From the NCBI RefSeq assembly GCF_030253575.1, contig NC_080565.1, positions 13,294,501 to 13,358,500 on the forward strand: a stretch of DNA of 64,000 bases. Reading direction: 5' to 3'. Within the stretch, counting starts at the first letter, position 1. Every line of letters begins with the position of its first letter. Of this stretch, positions 19,416 through 31,975 are shown piece after piece. The position numbers and the translations under genes are program-made. The notes under the pieces were generated by a model that was not told where the DNA came from, did no database searches, and saw nothing but the letters and a program-made list of their open reading frames with translations. The DNA is from Rhododendron vialii (lineage: Eukaryota; Streptophyta; Magnoliopsida; Ericales; Ericaceae).

Positions 19416-21645
19416 TTAGGCACCCTTGGGTGGGACAAGGTGGTTACCAATTACAGCATCATCTGGGATGTATTTCCCCCAGAACCAATGTGCCTTGAAC
19501 ACTCTGTTGATCTCCTCAATAGGAACATTCTTCGTTTCGGGCAAGAAGAAGAAGATGAAGAGAGTCATTATGAGGACGAACCCACCGAAGAAGAAAAAGA
19601 GACCGAATTTCATGTGGCAGAGCAACGTGAGGAAGAGTTGGCCGATGAAGAAGGTGAAGAGCATGTTGACCGAGACGTTGATGGATTGCCCAGCCGATCT
19701 GATCTCCAAGGGAAAGATCTCACTGGGTACTAGCCACCCTAATGGACCCCACGACCACGCAAAGGCTGCTACGTATAAGCATATGAGGATTAAGGCAGCA
19801 TTTCCCATGCCCTTGGAGAAGGATCCTTCGCCAGAAACCCCAAACACGCTCGCAATTAGGGCTCCCACAGCAATCTACAAACACAACAACAACAAATCTC
19901 AACGTCACTTTTTTTGGTTGTACAGTATAAATTAAAGCTAGCTTAATATGTAGTGCATGTTAACATCAACAACATTGTTGTGGATGTTTTACCTGGCAAA
20001 CAAGCATTTGAGCGCCACCCTGTAGGAACAACTTCCTTCTTCCAAACTTATCAACAGTGAAGACTGACACCAACGTAGCGGCAACATTAACGAATCCACT
20101 GATGACGGCGCTCATAAGAGCGGCATTGTCTCCGAATCCGAGCGTCTTGAAAAGGACAGGGGCGTAGAACATGATGACATTGATGCCGGTGAGTTGCTGG
20201 AAGAATGGTATGAGGACGACGATCACGAGCTGAGGCCTGTATCTCCTCTGCAAAATGTTCCTCCACGGGTGCTCCACTTGCTTCGATGTCTCGCTTGCAT
20301 CAATGAGGTCTTGGAATTCCGCACTCACATCGTCCACTCCTCGGATTTTTTGCAACATTTCCTTTGCCTTCTCTGATTGGCCCCTTTCGATGAGCGAATT
20401 GGGCGTGTCAGGTAGGAAAATGGCGCCCACGGTCATTATAACTGCTGGAACCGCGGCTAGACCTAGGGATACCCTCCACCCATTTCCGCCCTTCATTTGG
20501 GCTGTGCCGTAGTTCACCATGTTTGCAGCTACAATACCAATACAAATCGCCATTTGGAAACCAATGTTGAGTGCTCCCCGGATTTTTGCTGGTGCCATTT
20601 CAGACAAATAGACTGGTACAGACTGCAACAACGCGCGTGTGGATTTTAGAAACAATTAATGATCGGTGGTTTGCTTTAAAAAACGAAACAACGATGCGCA
20701 TGCTACAGCATTTTGCATAAATTTCTCAACATGGAAAGCATTTTCTACACCGTGGAATCGTAAGACCGCACATCTCAGCCACAAAGATCCTTTGATCTAT
20801 TTTCCTCTTCCTCTCAGCAAAACTTTCCCATTTATGCCCCCCTTGTCTTATAACCTTTGCCTTTCTCTCTCCCATCCAGACATTGGTGAATCAACCTCAA
20901 GTATCACTTTAGCCGAGATGGTGCATCATAATGGGCGCAAAAACGATTTCTGATCTGATCTATTTTTGATGAAAGAAATTTATTACTACGTACCTGATTG
21001 GCATAGCCAATGCCGACACCAAGTAACAAACGACCGATGATAAGCATTGCGACGTTTTGGGCAGCACCATTGAGGACAGCACCGCAAAGGAAGACACAAC
21101 CTCCAGAAACCATGGACACCTTTCTTCCAAAGACCCTCGTTGTTGCGGAAGCAAAAAAGGACGCCACCAAGGCCGCGAGGTATAGGGAAGATGTGAACAG
21201 TTGAAGCAAGTGGCTATCGAATTTGCAGTACTGGTTCTCATGCCTCAGGTTCTTCTCCTTTTCATATACAGTAGGGAAGAACTTCTGCAAGAACTCATCC
21301 ATTGATGTTACACCTCCTGTAAATTAAATTCACAAAATTTAGATTGAAGTACTCCCTTTTTCGTAGCCATAAGCACAAAGAAAAATAACATAGGCGCGCC
21401 ATTATGTTTTCCGTAGTTAAAGTATCGGAAATGCATGTTGAGCCGATATTAAGAGATTGAAAATGAATGTAAAAGAATGCCAATCAAGAGCAGATGATGG
21501 GCCAGTAACAACCTGAGATACCAATATCATAGCCAAAGATGAGACCACCAGTGGCCGCAACCAAACATGTTATCACCACAAAGCACGTGATACGACCTTC
21601 ATAATTCGCGGAACCTCCCTGAGCGACGATTCCTCCCACTGCCAT
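19416..21645 (-). CDS. STP-family sugar/H+ symporter (4 exons)
   Basis: This encodes a plasma-membrane hexose/proton symporter of the plant sugar transport protein (STP) family, major facilitator superfamily. The minus-strand exons are 21645-21513, 21316-20994, 20622-19993 and 19874-19416, all with GT/AG borders, giving 514 residues (usual size 500-525). Exon 1 carries [12 protein letters not shown], the end of helix 1. Exon 2 has [25 protein letters not shown] and [10 protein letters not shown]. Exon 3 has [33 protein letters not shown] and [17 protein letters not shown]. Exon 4 has [20 protein letters not shown] and [13 protein letters not shown]. These are hallmark sugar-transporter signatures, and the conserved Cys pair in the first extracellular loop and before the C-terminal helices can be looked for in a model. 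No breaks are seen, so the gene looks functional. I cannot assign the individual STP number. Confidence 0.93.
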
Positions 21646-21874
21646 CTTTACAACAAAACTGAGATATGTTTCCCTCTCTCTTTTTTTTTTCCCTTTTTTT
21701 TTTTTATCTCGACTTAGAGATTATATTGGTAACGAAAGAATCGTGTAAGATTTCTTCGTGAAACACTTTTCTTTTCGTTTTTATTCTACCCTGCTCAGCT
21801 TGTCTACATTTGCGTGCAGTCTCCCTGCACTTTCTCTATTTCTTCCTCAGTTACTTGATCTCTAACCAACTTGA

Positions 21875-21886
21875 GGTTTATATAGG
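21875..21886 (-). promoter_or_regulatory. Probable TATA box of the sugar transporter gene
   Basis: The minus strand reads CCCTATATAAAC about 230 bp upstream of the start codon. That leaves a 5' UTR of roughly 200 bp, which contains a purine-rich tract (T-rich on the plus strand, 21678-21705). Confidence 0.45.
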
Positions 21887-21899
21887 GTCTTCAGATGTT

Positions 21900-22738
21900 G
21901 CTACATCCAACAAATTCGCAGTTTCTTGGGTCAAAAATTAATTAGAAACAGTCATGCAATATATTTTTTGTGGCTTGTGGGCATCTTTATCCGTTAAGAT
22001 TTGTTATTACGGTTAGCAATTGTCGTGGGGCGGCTTCAATATATTCAAAGCCTATTTTTAGCAGTTTGACCATGTTTGGAACAGACTTGTTAATGTAGGG
22101 TTGAGCGATCGATATCGCAGGTTATTACGACAATTTCGGGATTGAGAATTTCTGCTTCGAAAGCGCGCGAATGTATGGTGTAGATTCAAAGTACTATCAG
22201 CTTAATTATCAAGATAAGTTAATACTTGTTGATTTAGATAAAACTGATGCATGCCCTTTTGTTAATTAAGGAGGATAAAAATTGTGGGAGCAGTTTTTTT
22301 TGGGTCAATTGATAGAAGAGATCATTTTACATTAGATATGAAGTACATAGGACAAATCCGGGACACTATATCAATTGTGAAAGTCCACGAGACAATCAAG
22401 CCAAACAACTCAACCAATTCAAGAAATAAACTCATTACGGGATAGAAACAAAGAAATTAAGAATTAGATGGATAGATTAGCAGTATTACGATTGCGAACA
22501 TAAATTGCTGTGTGGTTGAGCATTTTATTAAAAAGGATAAATTTATTGAAAACAGTTGTCCTCAAAACAAAATTTTGGAATTTAAATTTATTATTTTCTT
22601 AGAAAGGAGAAATTTCAAATTTCCAAAATAGGTTTGATTAGTAAAAAATGGATGATGGAAAGTGAAATTCAAGAAAGTGAAGTGAAATTTAGAAAGGCCC
22701 AAAAGATTTTCTTTCTGCATTTGCTATATTTTAAGTAC
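21900..22738. other. Upstream region of the sugar transporter
   Basis: AT-rich intergenic DNA with no recognised gene or element. It probably contains the distal promoter of the minus-strand transporter. Confidence 0.4.
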
Positions 22739-23175
22739 CATACTTCTTCTGACTTAAATTGTTGGTCCTGTTTTACTTTTTTTGCCACTCAAACAATTGT
22801 CTATATGTCACAATGTATAATATTTTTTATGATTACAAAAATTTTGTTTAATAAAATTAATTGAGATATATAAAATAATATCCACATTTGATACTTCATT
22901 CGTCCCAAATTTTTGGTCCTCTTTACTATTTGGGCCTCTTAAGAATTGGCTATATATTTTAATTTGTAATATTTTTTATATCAAATATGAATTTGATAGA
23001 TCTTAATTAATTCTATTGAATAAAGTTTTTGAAATCATAAAAAATATTATACATTGTGACATATAGACAATTATTTAAGGGACACAAAAAGTGAAATAAG
23101 ACCAAGAATATAGCTGTGCAATTTTTTTAGGGGTCCCAAATACTAAACAAGAGCAACAATTTGGGGTGGAGAGAG
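22739..23175. mobile_element. Composite Stowaway-like fold-back MITE
   Basis: Arms of about 75 bp at 22757-22832 and 23028-23110 are inverted and near identical, sharing TTGTCTATATGTCACAATG. An extra diverged left arm begins TACTTCATTCGTCCCAAAT at 22891. The right end reads CAATTTGGGGTGGAGAGAGTA. The TA-flanked CTYCATTCGTCCC-type end fits Stowaway. The extra arm suggests that one copy inserted into another. Confidence 0.65.
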
Positions 23176-24231
23176 TAGTTTTCCTAAGTTATGTAAGATC
23201 TTATTCTATAGTCTGGAGACCAAAGATTCACAAGAATTATTTTACATATATTAAATCAATCGTTTCTTAGCCTTACTTCTCTTTATAGTGCTCTCGAGTT
23301 TTCATTGCTTCAATAACCTTTTTTTCCCCCTTTCTTTGAGCTATATTGGGAAGAGATGTTCGACTCCACGTGAATTGACATTAGAAGTGGAAGATGATGT
23401 TATGAAATAGGGTATTGGAATGTGGATTCATGTGGCAGTGAAGAAGATCATATGCACTACGTGATTAATTTTGCTCTTTTTTTTCTTTTTGTAATGCATG
23501 GTGTATGGGGTGAGGTGGCTTCAATAAATGTTGTCAAGGAGAATCGAATATGAGACTTTAAGAGGAATTGGGATTTTAATTTTGTGATGTGTGAGTAAAA
23601 TGAGTCAAAGAGTGAAAATTGTATTCACTGTTGGATAAGAGTGAAATTATTCGGATAAGAAACATTAGCAATGAACACTACTCTTTCTGTGGGATTTTTT
23701 CTTTGTCAACATGATATAACTATTATTGATAACAAACAAAACTAGAACATAACATCAAGACATCAAAAGGATGATTATCTTTCTTGCCCTAATACAAATC
23801 ATGTGAGAGACCATATGAAAAAATAGTGAAGGCTACTCCCTGAAACGAACCGAAAGAGCTTAATAGTTGATTATTGTTCAAGTTTTGTTTGTAAATTCAA
23901 AGAGTTTTTAAAATATATTTAAATTTGACTTGTTTATTGAGTCGTTCTCAAACGAGCTTTAATAGAGCTGACCTCCAGTAGCAAATTTTTTTTTTTTCAA
24001 AATTTTGCAAGTCAAATGAGCCGAATAGTAGCGTGTCTTAGTTTGAAAGCTTAAACTTTGTCGTTTAAAGAAATTGTTAGGCTTAGTTATTTATGCAACA
24101 AACCGATCTCGAACGAACTTTTAAAGATCGAACACAAACTCAAACTCAATCGATTTGGTTTATCCATTAGCCCTATTTAGTCCCAATATAGTCCATAATA
24201 TAATTTCACCCTATTTGCACTCTCTTTTAAG
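23176..24231. other. Intergenic stretch
   Basis: AT-rich, no gene recognised. Nothing beyond short homopolymer runs is seen. Confidence 0.4.
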
Positions 24232-24812
24232 CTCCGTTCAATTATCGGGAAATGAATTCTCAGGAAAAGTGAAGTGTAGTGAAATAATTAAGAAAAATAA
24301 AATTTATTTTCCCTTGTATATTCTCTTAACAAGAAATCTTGCTTGAAAACTTTTTTTTTTTTTTTTGGCAAGACCTATTTTGCAAGACAGTGCTTCTCAG
24401 TGAAAAAGTTGAAACTGTGGATTTTACCATTTTTATGATAACTGAACACACAAAAAGTTACAGGAAAATTGATTTTTCAATCATTTCGCATCCTTTTTGT
24501 GCAACTAAACGGACCTCTCTGTTCAGTTGTCACGGATGTTGTGCAGGAAATAGTTACTTATCAGGAAAGGTAAAGTGGGGTGAAGTAAAAGAAGATGTAA
24601 TTTGTTTTCCAGTGTGTGTGCTCTTGACAAGAAATCTAATAGGAAAATCAAAATTCATTCCTTGTAATAAGACTTATTTTGCGAGAAACACTAAGAGAAA
24701 AAGTTAAAGCTATGGGTTTTACAACTTTCCTGGTAACTAAACCTACAGAATATTTTAGGAAAATTGATTTTCTCATTTTTTTTTATCATTTTCGTGCAAG
24801 TGAACGGGGTCT
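24232..24812. repeat. Two tandem copies of a ~290-bp hAT-like MITE
   Basis: Copy 1 (24232-24514) and copy 2 (24515-24812) share the same order of motifs: YTCYGTTCARTT at the start, TCAGGAAARG, CTCTTRACAAGAAATCT, AAGACYTATTTTGC, AGGAAAATTGATTTTYTCA, and TGCAAMTRAACGG at the end. Each start is the approximate inverse of each end, as in a MITE. The copies are diverged and non-coding. Confidence 0.7.
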
Positions 24813-24842
24813 TAAGTGGGAAATTGATGAGAAAGTGAATCT

Positions 24843-24990
24843 AGTTTTGTTCACCCTCCATCCTCCATATTGATTGAAATTGTGTGAATCCAACTATAAA
24901 ATGATTGTCATGCTTATCAAAAAATGTATTGTAGAAATGAGACCTACACTATTTCCATAAATAAGAGAGAGGGTGTGAACAAAAAGAAAG
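24843..24990. mobile_element. MITE related to the 58.8 kb fold-back
   Basis: The ends are inverted (TTTTGTTCACCCTCC and GAGGGTGTGAACAAAAA). The same TGTTCACCCTCC end and the internal phrase about a 'ttggttgaaat' block recur at 58772-58974, so both belong to one family. Confidence 0.6.
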
Positions 24991-26631
24991 TTGAGTCATT
25001 TTTCCCCCCTTTAACTGACTAACCAAGTATTGGTGTCGCTACAGATATGAGAATAATCTATTCTAATATATAAAAGGAGAGCACCACTTTGGTGTCTCTC
25101 TTCTTTAAAATCCTATTATGCTTTTTGTTTTCCACAATTACCCTGAAAAGAACCTCAATATTACACACGATAAAGAGTGAGAGAAATTAACTGTTAGGAT
25201 TAAATTGCCATTTTAACAAAAGTAACTACCCAAAGCAGTTACCAAAATCCACTCCCATTAACTCTCTCTTTTCTCACTTCACTTCACGAACTCTTCATCT
25301 TCCACTATATTTTGCAGATCAAATTTTCGCTTTTCCTGAAAGTACATCATTTGAAAAACCTCCATTTCAAGATCTCAGTTTCCAAACAGCTATTGGTAGT
25401 TGTCAATTGCATACCCTATCAACTGCAATTGGTAAGTTCCAAATGTCCTATCATTTAATGTAATCCGTTACTGTATTTACTTATTTTTCCAGTTTACTCT
25501 TTCCCGTAGACACATATTTGTATTTGGTTTGCCATTTATGTTCTCTCTGTCACTTATAGTTTTTGGATTTAGAATTTATTACTTAGCTGTAGCGTTTTAA
25601 GGTGATGGTTTGGAATCCTACTTAATTAGTATTGAGTTTATAAAGAGAGAGACGATCCTAATGAATTGGGATTTAAAACTCTGTATAATTTAGAATAGAT
25701 AAACCGACTGATTTGGCATACAAACCACAGGTTGTACAGGTACTTTAGATTTCTACTTTATATGTCATTGCTTTCATTTTACTACATTAAGAATTGACTC
25801 TGTAATTCAGTGTTTGATTTCCTAAAATAAAATGATAATGTCTAATTTCTCTCTGTTTATTTCCTTCTTTTTTTCCCTTCTTTATGGGTAATTGAAGTAT
25901 AGAATTGTGGGATGAAAAAAAATACAGAACTGATAATGTCTAATTTCCCTGTTTATTTCCTTCTATTTTTCCCTTCTTTGCACAGTCGATGCTAAGGGTG
26001 TGACTGGGTATCTTCATAATTTTAGCTCAAAGGAAAATGATGAATATTTAACTTCCACTTTGAAAATCAAAGTCTGTAATTGTAGTTTTAACACTTTTAA
26101 CTTCCACTTCCAAGGGACACCACAATGGTGGAGGAAACAATTCCAACACGAGGCAAACCAGAATCCTCAAATACAAGGCAAAACGTACAATCTTTTTCCT
26201 CTTCCAACACGAGGCAGACCAGAAATTAGGCAAATTTTTTTTATTTTGTTTCTAATAGATGCTTCTTTTTTATATAAAATAGTTTGCTTTACCTCTTACA
26301 CTTGCTTCTTTTTTCTCTTCTATTAAAATGGTACGGAGTAGCCGTTGGAATGGTGGTTTGGTGATGGGTAATAAAAAAAAAGTGGGAAGCATTTTTACAA
26401 AAAAATAAAAACAAAAAACAAAAAATAAATGTTGTGATGGGTTTCATTTTGAGCGAGTTGGGTTCCGTTGGAATGGTGGTTTGGTGATGATTTTGGAACT
26501 TTGCCCGGGAGTGCATTGCTTATAGTGCTTTATGCACATTTTGAATGCATAGAAAAGTTAGAGCCAGTTTGTAGTTTCGTGCCTATTAGAATACATTGTT
26601 GTTGTAACACTTTCAATGCTTATAAGGGACA

Positions 26632-26910
26632 TCACTATGGAGGAGGAAACACGAGATAGGTCAGAGCAAATATCTACAGAATAGCTACAACGTGTAAGAG
26701 AACAAAATCGTGACAGCCAACAACGCCGTCGACAACGTCTCAATCCTCAACAAGCTGTGCAAGAAAGACAGACATCTACGCAAAATTTTACTACTGATCA
26801 AGTACCACAGAGAAGGTCAAATAATTGTACAGAACAACCCACTCCACCTACTCATGATCAACACAGATTGAGATGGTGTGACAGAGCTAGAGAAAGCCAC
26901 CCAGGTTCGG
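26632..26910 (+). pseudogene. Possible N-terminal remnant of a Helitron protein
   Basis: Plus-strand translation reads MEEETRDRSEQIST, a stop, then REQNRDSQQRRRQRLNPQQ and QRRSNNCTEQPTPP. The Gln/Arg-rich composition resembles the low-complexity start of plant Helitron proteins, but no catalytic motif is present. The assignment rests mainly on its position inside the Helitron. Confidence 0.3.
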
Positions 26911-26918
26911 AAATAAAA

Positions 26919-26963
26919 CTAGAGGCCGGGGCACACGCGATGCATGTGCAAGTTGAATTTTGA
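26919..26963 (-). repeat. Inverted copy of the Helitron 3' terminus
   Basis: About 45 bp that repeat 27042-27086 in the opposite direction, including the hairpin region and a CTAG followed by T when read on the minus strand. Between the two termini is a 23-bp direct repeat (gaccaataaacgggaaggta...). Confidence 0.75.
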
Positions 26964-27087
26964 CAATTTTTTTGAAAATTTGATCAACCAATAAACGGGA
27001 AGGTATTGACCAATAAACGGGAAGGTATTGTGCATATTTTGGCAAAATTCAACTTGCACACGCATCGCGTGTGCCCCGACCTCTAGT

Positions 27088-27236
27088 AAGTCTAATGGTA
27101 CAACAATTAGAAACAGATATTGCACATCAGTGCAGCTGCCTGTCCAAGTGTAAAAAAAGTGGGTCCAATCTCTCTCCTCAATTCTAGGGCAATCTGAACT
27201 CACGAGCGCGACCCATTTCATTTCGAATCGGGAGAA
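27088..27236. repeat. Dispersed inverted repeat, copy A
   Basis: Immediately right of the Helitron end, about 150 bp match the reverse complement of 39325-39490 with scattered changes. Shared blocks include AACAGATATTG, AAAAAAAGTGGGTC, TCTCTCTCCTCAATTCTAGG and GCAATCTGAACTCACG. No known element is recognised. Confidence 0.75.
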
Positions 27237-27873
27237 AAAGTGGGCCCAATTCAATTTCAACTCCTGCCCCTTTTTCTCCCAAATTTTCATCCCCAATATT
27301 ACGGCCAAATTCACCCCTCTTCTCCGGTGTCCCTTCCAGCTTGTGAAGATATTTTCCGATGACTTCTCTGACCTCTTCTCCTCTGGCACCCCCACTGACT
27401 TCTCTGGCTACTTCTACAGCATCTTCTCCAGCCCTTTTGGGTATAGTTAGTTCAAACCTCTGAATCTGCTCATCGTTTTGTGTTTCACTCTGTTTCTTCG
27501 TGTCGTCTTCTCTCTGCTTTCCATGTTAGCTCCCCATGAGAGAGACTTATGGCTTTCTTAGAGCATCTCCAACAAACTCAAACTGATTCTAGCCATTTAA
27601 GCGAGGAATTACCTCAAAAAACTGGTTTAGCTAGCCCCCAAATGGTTGAGGTTTCCAGCAGCCAAGGCAATTGTGCTGCAAATATTAAAAAAAAAATTAA
27701 TACAAAACAAAAAAGAAACAGGTAATGGACGACGGCGTCTTCTTCACCGCCACCATCTCTGGCACCTCTATAGCAACCACCGCTTGCCATACCCACCCCT
27801 CTCTCACTGCTCAGAAATCAACAAACCTAGAAAGAAGGGCAAGGGTTTTGCTCGAAAGTCTAAAAATGAGATC

Positions 27874-27904
<31 letters not shown>

Positions 27905-28010
27905 CTATAAACGGCGGCCAAGAAGGGCAAGGGTTTTGCTCGGATCTGGCCACAACCGACAACAGCAACGAAGGCTGATGACGGCGACGACCAAAATGAC
28001 AGCAATATCC

Positions 28011-28056
<46 letters not shown>

Positions 28057-29124
28057 GGCGACTGTGAGATGAGGGGTTTTGTTTTTACCTTCGCCAGAGC
28101 AAGCAAATCTGACTCGTCGGAGGCCGTTGCCGATTTCTTTTCAGGGAGAGGGGCTGAAGTAAGCCTTCCGTATTCGCTGAGCTGGGCGAGATGGTCGAGT
28201 GAGGGGCTCAACTGGCGAGACCCAGCCGAGGTTGCTGGGAATGGAAAAATGAGGGCTTTCTCATCAGTTAGACCTCACCGGAGCTCTAAGCGAGCCTCCT
28301 GGATATGCTTTTAAAGTGCTTCACTTTCTTTTTAAACTATGTTCACTGCTCCCCACGTGTGCACAAAATGGAGAAGAAAACAAAAAATAAACAGTCTTGG
28401 GGTGGTTGAAAACAAAAGTGGGAGTAATGACACTAGCTTTAATTTGGCTTTAGTGTCTTCTTCTTTATGTTTTGTAAAGCTAAAAACTTGTCTTCAACAT
28501 TTAATACAAATGCTTTAATTGAAATGTCCAGAATAGAGTATTATAGTTTGGCATTGAATTGTGTAGGTGTAGTTGGTGCATGTTTTTTTATCTCTATTTT
28601 CCGGCCTTGTCTTTGGTGGTCCTAGTTATGTATTTTTTGTCCTGGAGTTTAAATATTGATTTTGTACCCATTTTACGATTCAATGTGTTAGCACCTATTT
28701 CAAGAAACAAAATTCTAAGAACACAACCATCCAAACACAACACCTAACACAACCTCTCACATACATGCGGGACCCACATGCACTAGTATGTGTGGGACCC
28801 ACATGTATATGAGAGATTGTGTTTGGATTGTTGTGCATGTAGTAACGTTGTTTGAGAAATTTTAGGGGTGGTTGGTGTGTGTGTGTTTTGTTTTTAATAT
28901 CGTTTCCCTACATTGAAATAAATGGGGTTTAAGTAACTAAAACACCTAAAGGTTGGTCTTAGTTTTGTTTTTAGTTGTCCTACCAAGACACCAAACTAAT
29001 TGATGTGGCATTTTTGTATGCCAAGTTGAAAAATTATATGTCTAATGCACAATATTATTTGCTTGATAGTAGGAGTCAAGAACTATCACCATAAATCAAC
29101 GGAGATATCAAAGCTATTTCAAAA
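27237..29124. other. Intergenic stretch upstream of the FAR1-related pseudogene
   Basis: No gene is recognised. It contains an (AC)n tract (27873-27896), a (GA)n tract (28013-28052) and a small fold-back around 28710-28840 (AACACAACCATCCAAACAC... with CATGCGGGACCCACATG in the arms). Open frames of 60-135 codons here mostly translate these repeats. Confidence 0.5.
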
Positions 29125-29759
29125 ATGGACTGTGAGGACTTGGTCCCGGAGGAAGATCAGAAAATAGAGGAAAAACCAGAACCTAAGGTTGGTATGTCTT
29201 TTGATTCAGAAGATGATGCCCGTGATTATTATGGTAGATATGCGAAAATACAAGGCTTTGTTGTGATCACCAGAACTTCTAACAAGCGTAAGGATGGACA
29301 AAAGACGAATATAACCTACTGTAATGACCAGGATTTTTGCCCTATTTTTTTTCGAATAAAGAAATTATTTTTTAATCAAATAATCTATAGTAATCGATTA
29401 ATTATTTAAAAGTATAATTAGATTAAACTAGAACCTAGATTAATTTTTGGTGATTAAAATTAGTTTAGTTTATACATTATTAATTAGCTTGTAACTATGT
29501 ATAAGTGTGTCTATATATCTATAAAATAGATATTAGTAATCATTCCACATTTTATGGGATTGGGATACCCATCCCTCACCTATCTCTCCCTCTATCTCTA
29601 TATTTTCACTTATCCACTCCCCTTCAATCTCTTTCTAAACTATATCTCTCTCTAATCTCTATAACATCCCACTTTCCTACCTTCCTCCACTACTCTCTCT
29701 ATATTACTCCACGTCTACTACAAAACCAAATCCATCTTTCCCATTCCATTTTATTCGGT

Positions 29760-29763
<4 letters not shown>

Positions 29764-29820
<57 letters not shown>
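29764..29820. repeat. (GA)n microsatellite
   Basis: About 57 bp of GA dinucleotides within insertion 1, followed by a GAAGAA-rich stretch to about 29870. Confidence 0.9.
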
Positions 29821-29824
<4 letters not shown>

Positions 29825-30675
29825 TGGAAAAAGAAGAAGAGAAGAAGAAGAGAAGAAAAAGAAAAGACCGATCCCACAATTTTGTTTTTCGTCCATATCA
29901 TGTACCTCTGTTCATGGCCTTTTTCTTCCTTGTTGATGTCATTTTTAGGCTTGAATTTCTTCAGGAATGTTGTAGAGGGGGTCGAGAGCTTCGATTTCAA
30001 TCCAAGAATCGCCCAAAACGGTCAAGAATTGATAGAGTTATCGCCATTCAAAGTTTGGTAAAATTCTCGGATTCTGATTTCCAGGCAGACTCAGCGACCC
30101 TTCTAAACTTTCATTTTTCTCCTACTTAGATTAGTTTTCGGGCTTAGACTTCTTCATGAAAGTTGTAGAGCGTTTTAAGATCTTCGCGTTAGACACAAGA
30201 ATCATCCAAAACGGCAGATGTTTAGTCAAGTTATTCCAACCCTAAGTTGTTGCTAGAATACCAATCTTTCGCCGCTAAACGAAAACCCACCGGACTCCAC
30301 CAAATCGTTTTGTCCGGATTAAAGGAAGTATAATCACTTCCCTACTTTCTCCTAAGTATAAAATAATTCCTATATGTAGATTTAAGTAGGTGATAATGGG
30401 AGAAATCGCACATATGCATCGGAAATTATGGAAATCGAGAATACTCTATTTTCTAGAAATAAGAAATGGACCACTGTGCATACATGTTTTGATTTTAAGC
30501 CTAATGTTTTTAAATTGCAGTTTGCCCCCTGATTATACTTTAGTTCTCAATTTGAACTTAAACTATATGGTTGATTTCTTTTTAGTAGAATAAATGCATG
30601 CTATGATTATTGTACTTCTGTTATCAATAGATGAGAGTTAATGTTTGTGAACAAGTCAAATAACAATCAAGCCTT

Positions 30676-30713
<38 letters not shown>

Positions 30714-30716
<3 letters not shown>

Positions 30717-31091
30717 TCATTTTCAAATAAGGTGGTCCTTATTTTAGTTAAAATAAAGACCTCTCCATTTCTCCCATTTTCCGTTTGAATTTTGATGATC
30801 CAAGCCGCTCAATGTGTTCAGAACGTGATTTTAAGGGTATCTGCGAGGAATCGGCCAAAAAAAAGACCAGGAAGGTCTTCATCCGAGCAGTTTTAATTTG
30901 AACCGTTTGATAAAAAATAAACAAAAACTGCTCGGATGAAGCCCTTCCCGATCGTTTTTTTTTTGCTGATTTCTCGCGTGTACCCTTAAAATCACGCTCT
31001 GAACACATTGAGCGGCTCGGATCATCGAAATTCAATCGGGAAAGGGAGATCCTTATTTTATTAAGTTAAGGTGATCCTTAGGAGAAGGGGA

Positions 31092-31094
<3 letters not shown>
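30714..31094. mobile_element. Fold-back MITE inserted in an AT microsatellite
   Basis: Inverted arms of about 170 bp (shared blocks: CCGCTCAATGTGTTCAGAA with ACATTGAGCGG, and AACTGCTCGGATGAAG with CTTCATCCGAGCAGTT) meet near 30910. AT repeats lie directly on both sides (30679-30713 and 31095-31135), so it probably inserted at TA within one AT tract. It is non-coding. Confidence 0.75.
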
Positions 31095-31139
<45 letters not shown>

Positions 31140-31586
31140 AGATTTTTAGTATTAGTAAGCTTTAACTAATAAAATTTCACCCTTAGATTTTTATATTGTA
31201 AGTTGCTGTAATGAATCAAATTTATGATTCAATAATTATACTTTAGTTCCTAAGAGCTTATTCCAGTACGTTCACAAAGCTAAGCCTACGAAATCGCTAA
31301 TGGCACCTTTGAATTTTATAAAAACTATAATTAATTTACTTATTCAACGAATCTTAAGGGCATCAGCCCAATCATAAAATATTATGTGTTTACTTACTCG
31401 CACAATATTATTTGATATGTACTTTTTATCTCATCGAAATGTATCATGTTATGAATTGAGCTGTTATTGATTGTATTGTGTTGTACGTGCTAGAATGCAC
31501 TTAGATTCATGGGTGGTTTCGAGTAGTGAACATATAGATGTGGATAAGTAAAAGATAAAAATGGTAAAGTTGTTTGAGGATGTTGG

Positions 31587-31975
31587 GTACCGGTAAAGGA
31601 CCCTGGTACGGTAAAGTACCTTTAATTGAGTTGGGGAATGGTAAAGAACCCCGAGTACGGTAAAGTACTCAGAGTGCGTCGTAAAGGACTCAGGGTGTAG
31701 GATTTGGGATACGGTAAAGGATCCTAAATGCGGTACAGTACCCAGTGTGTGTGTGTGTGGAGGACGGTAAAGAACTCCAGATACAGTATTTGGGATACGG
31801 TAAAGGATCCTAAGTACGGTACAGTACCCAATGTGTGTGTGGAGGACGGTAAAGGACTCCGGGTACAGTATTTTGGAAAACGGTAAAGGATCTCTGAATA
31901 CGGTACAGTACCCAGTGTGTAGATTAGGGGTATGGTAAAGTACCAGTGTGTAGAGTTGGGAGACGGTAAATGATC
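31587..31975. repeat. Minisatellite of GGTAAAG / GTAC units
   Basis: Imperfect units of about 30-60 bp alternate GGTAAAGGAYYC with TACGGTAMAGTACCC and short GT runs. About ten units can be followed. They are too diverged for an exact period by eye. Confidence 0.7.

Larger units (their letters stand above)
25057..27086 (+). mobile_element. Non-autonomous Helitron, about 2.03 kb
   Basis: The left end starts TCTATTCTAATATATAAAAG directly after an A. The right end is CTAG directly before a T, so the A|T target is kept without duplication. Eight bases before the final CTAG lies a perfect 8-bp stem, 3-base loop hairpin (GCACACGC ATC GCGTGTGC, 27056-27074). These are the standard Helitron termini. 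Inside are short direct repeats (ccgttggaatggtggtttgg at about 26342 and 26465) and a fragment resembling the N-terminal region of Helitron proteins, but no replication initiator or helicase, so it cannot move on its own. Confidence 0.78.

Noticed and set aside
19395-19935. Plus-strand open frames opposite the last exon of the sugar transporter
   Set aside because: They lie antisense to a well-supported transporter exon and have charged, repetitive composition typical of shadow frames.
27804-28211. 135-codon minus-strand frame and overlapping plus-strand frames
   Set aside because: They run through the AC and GA microsatellites and have no recognisable domain or neighbours to support a gene.
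29699-30061. Open frames with long Ser-Leu or Arg-Glu runs
   Set aside because: They translate the (GA)n tract inside the transposon insertion.
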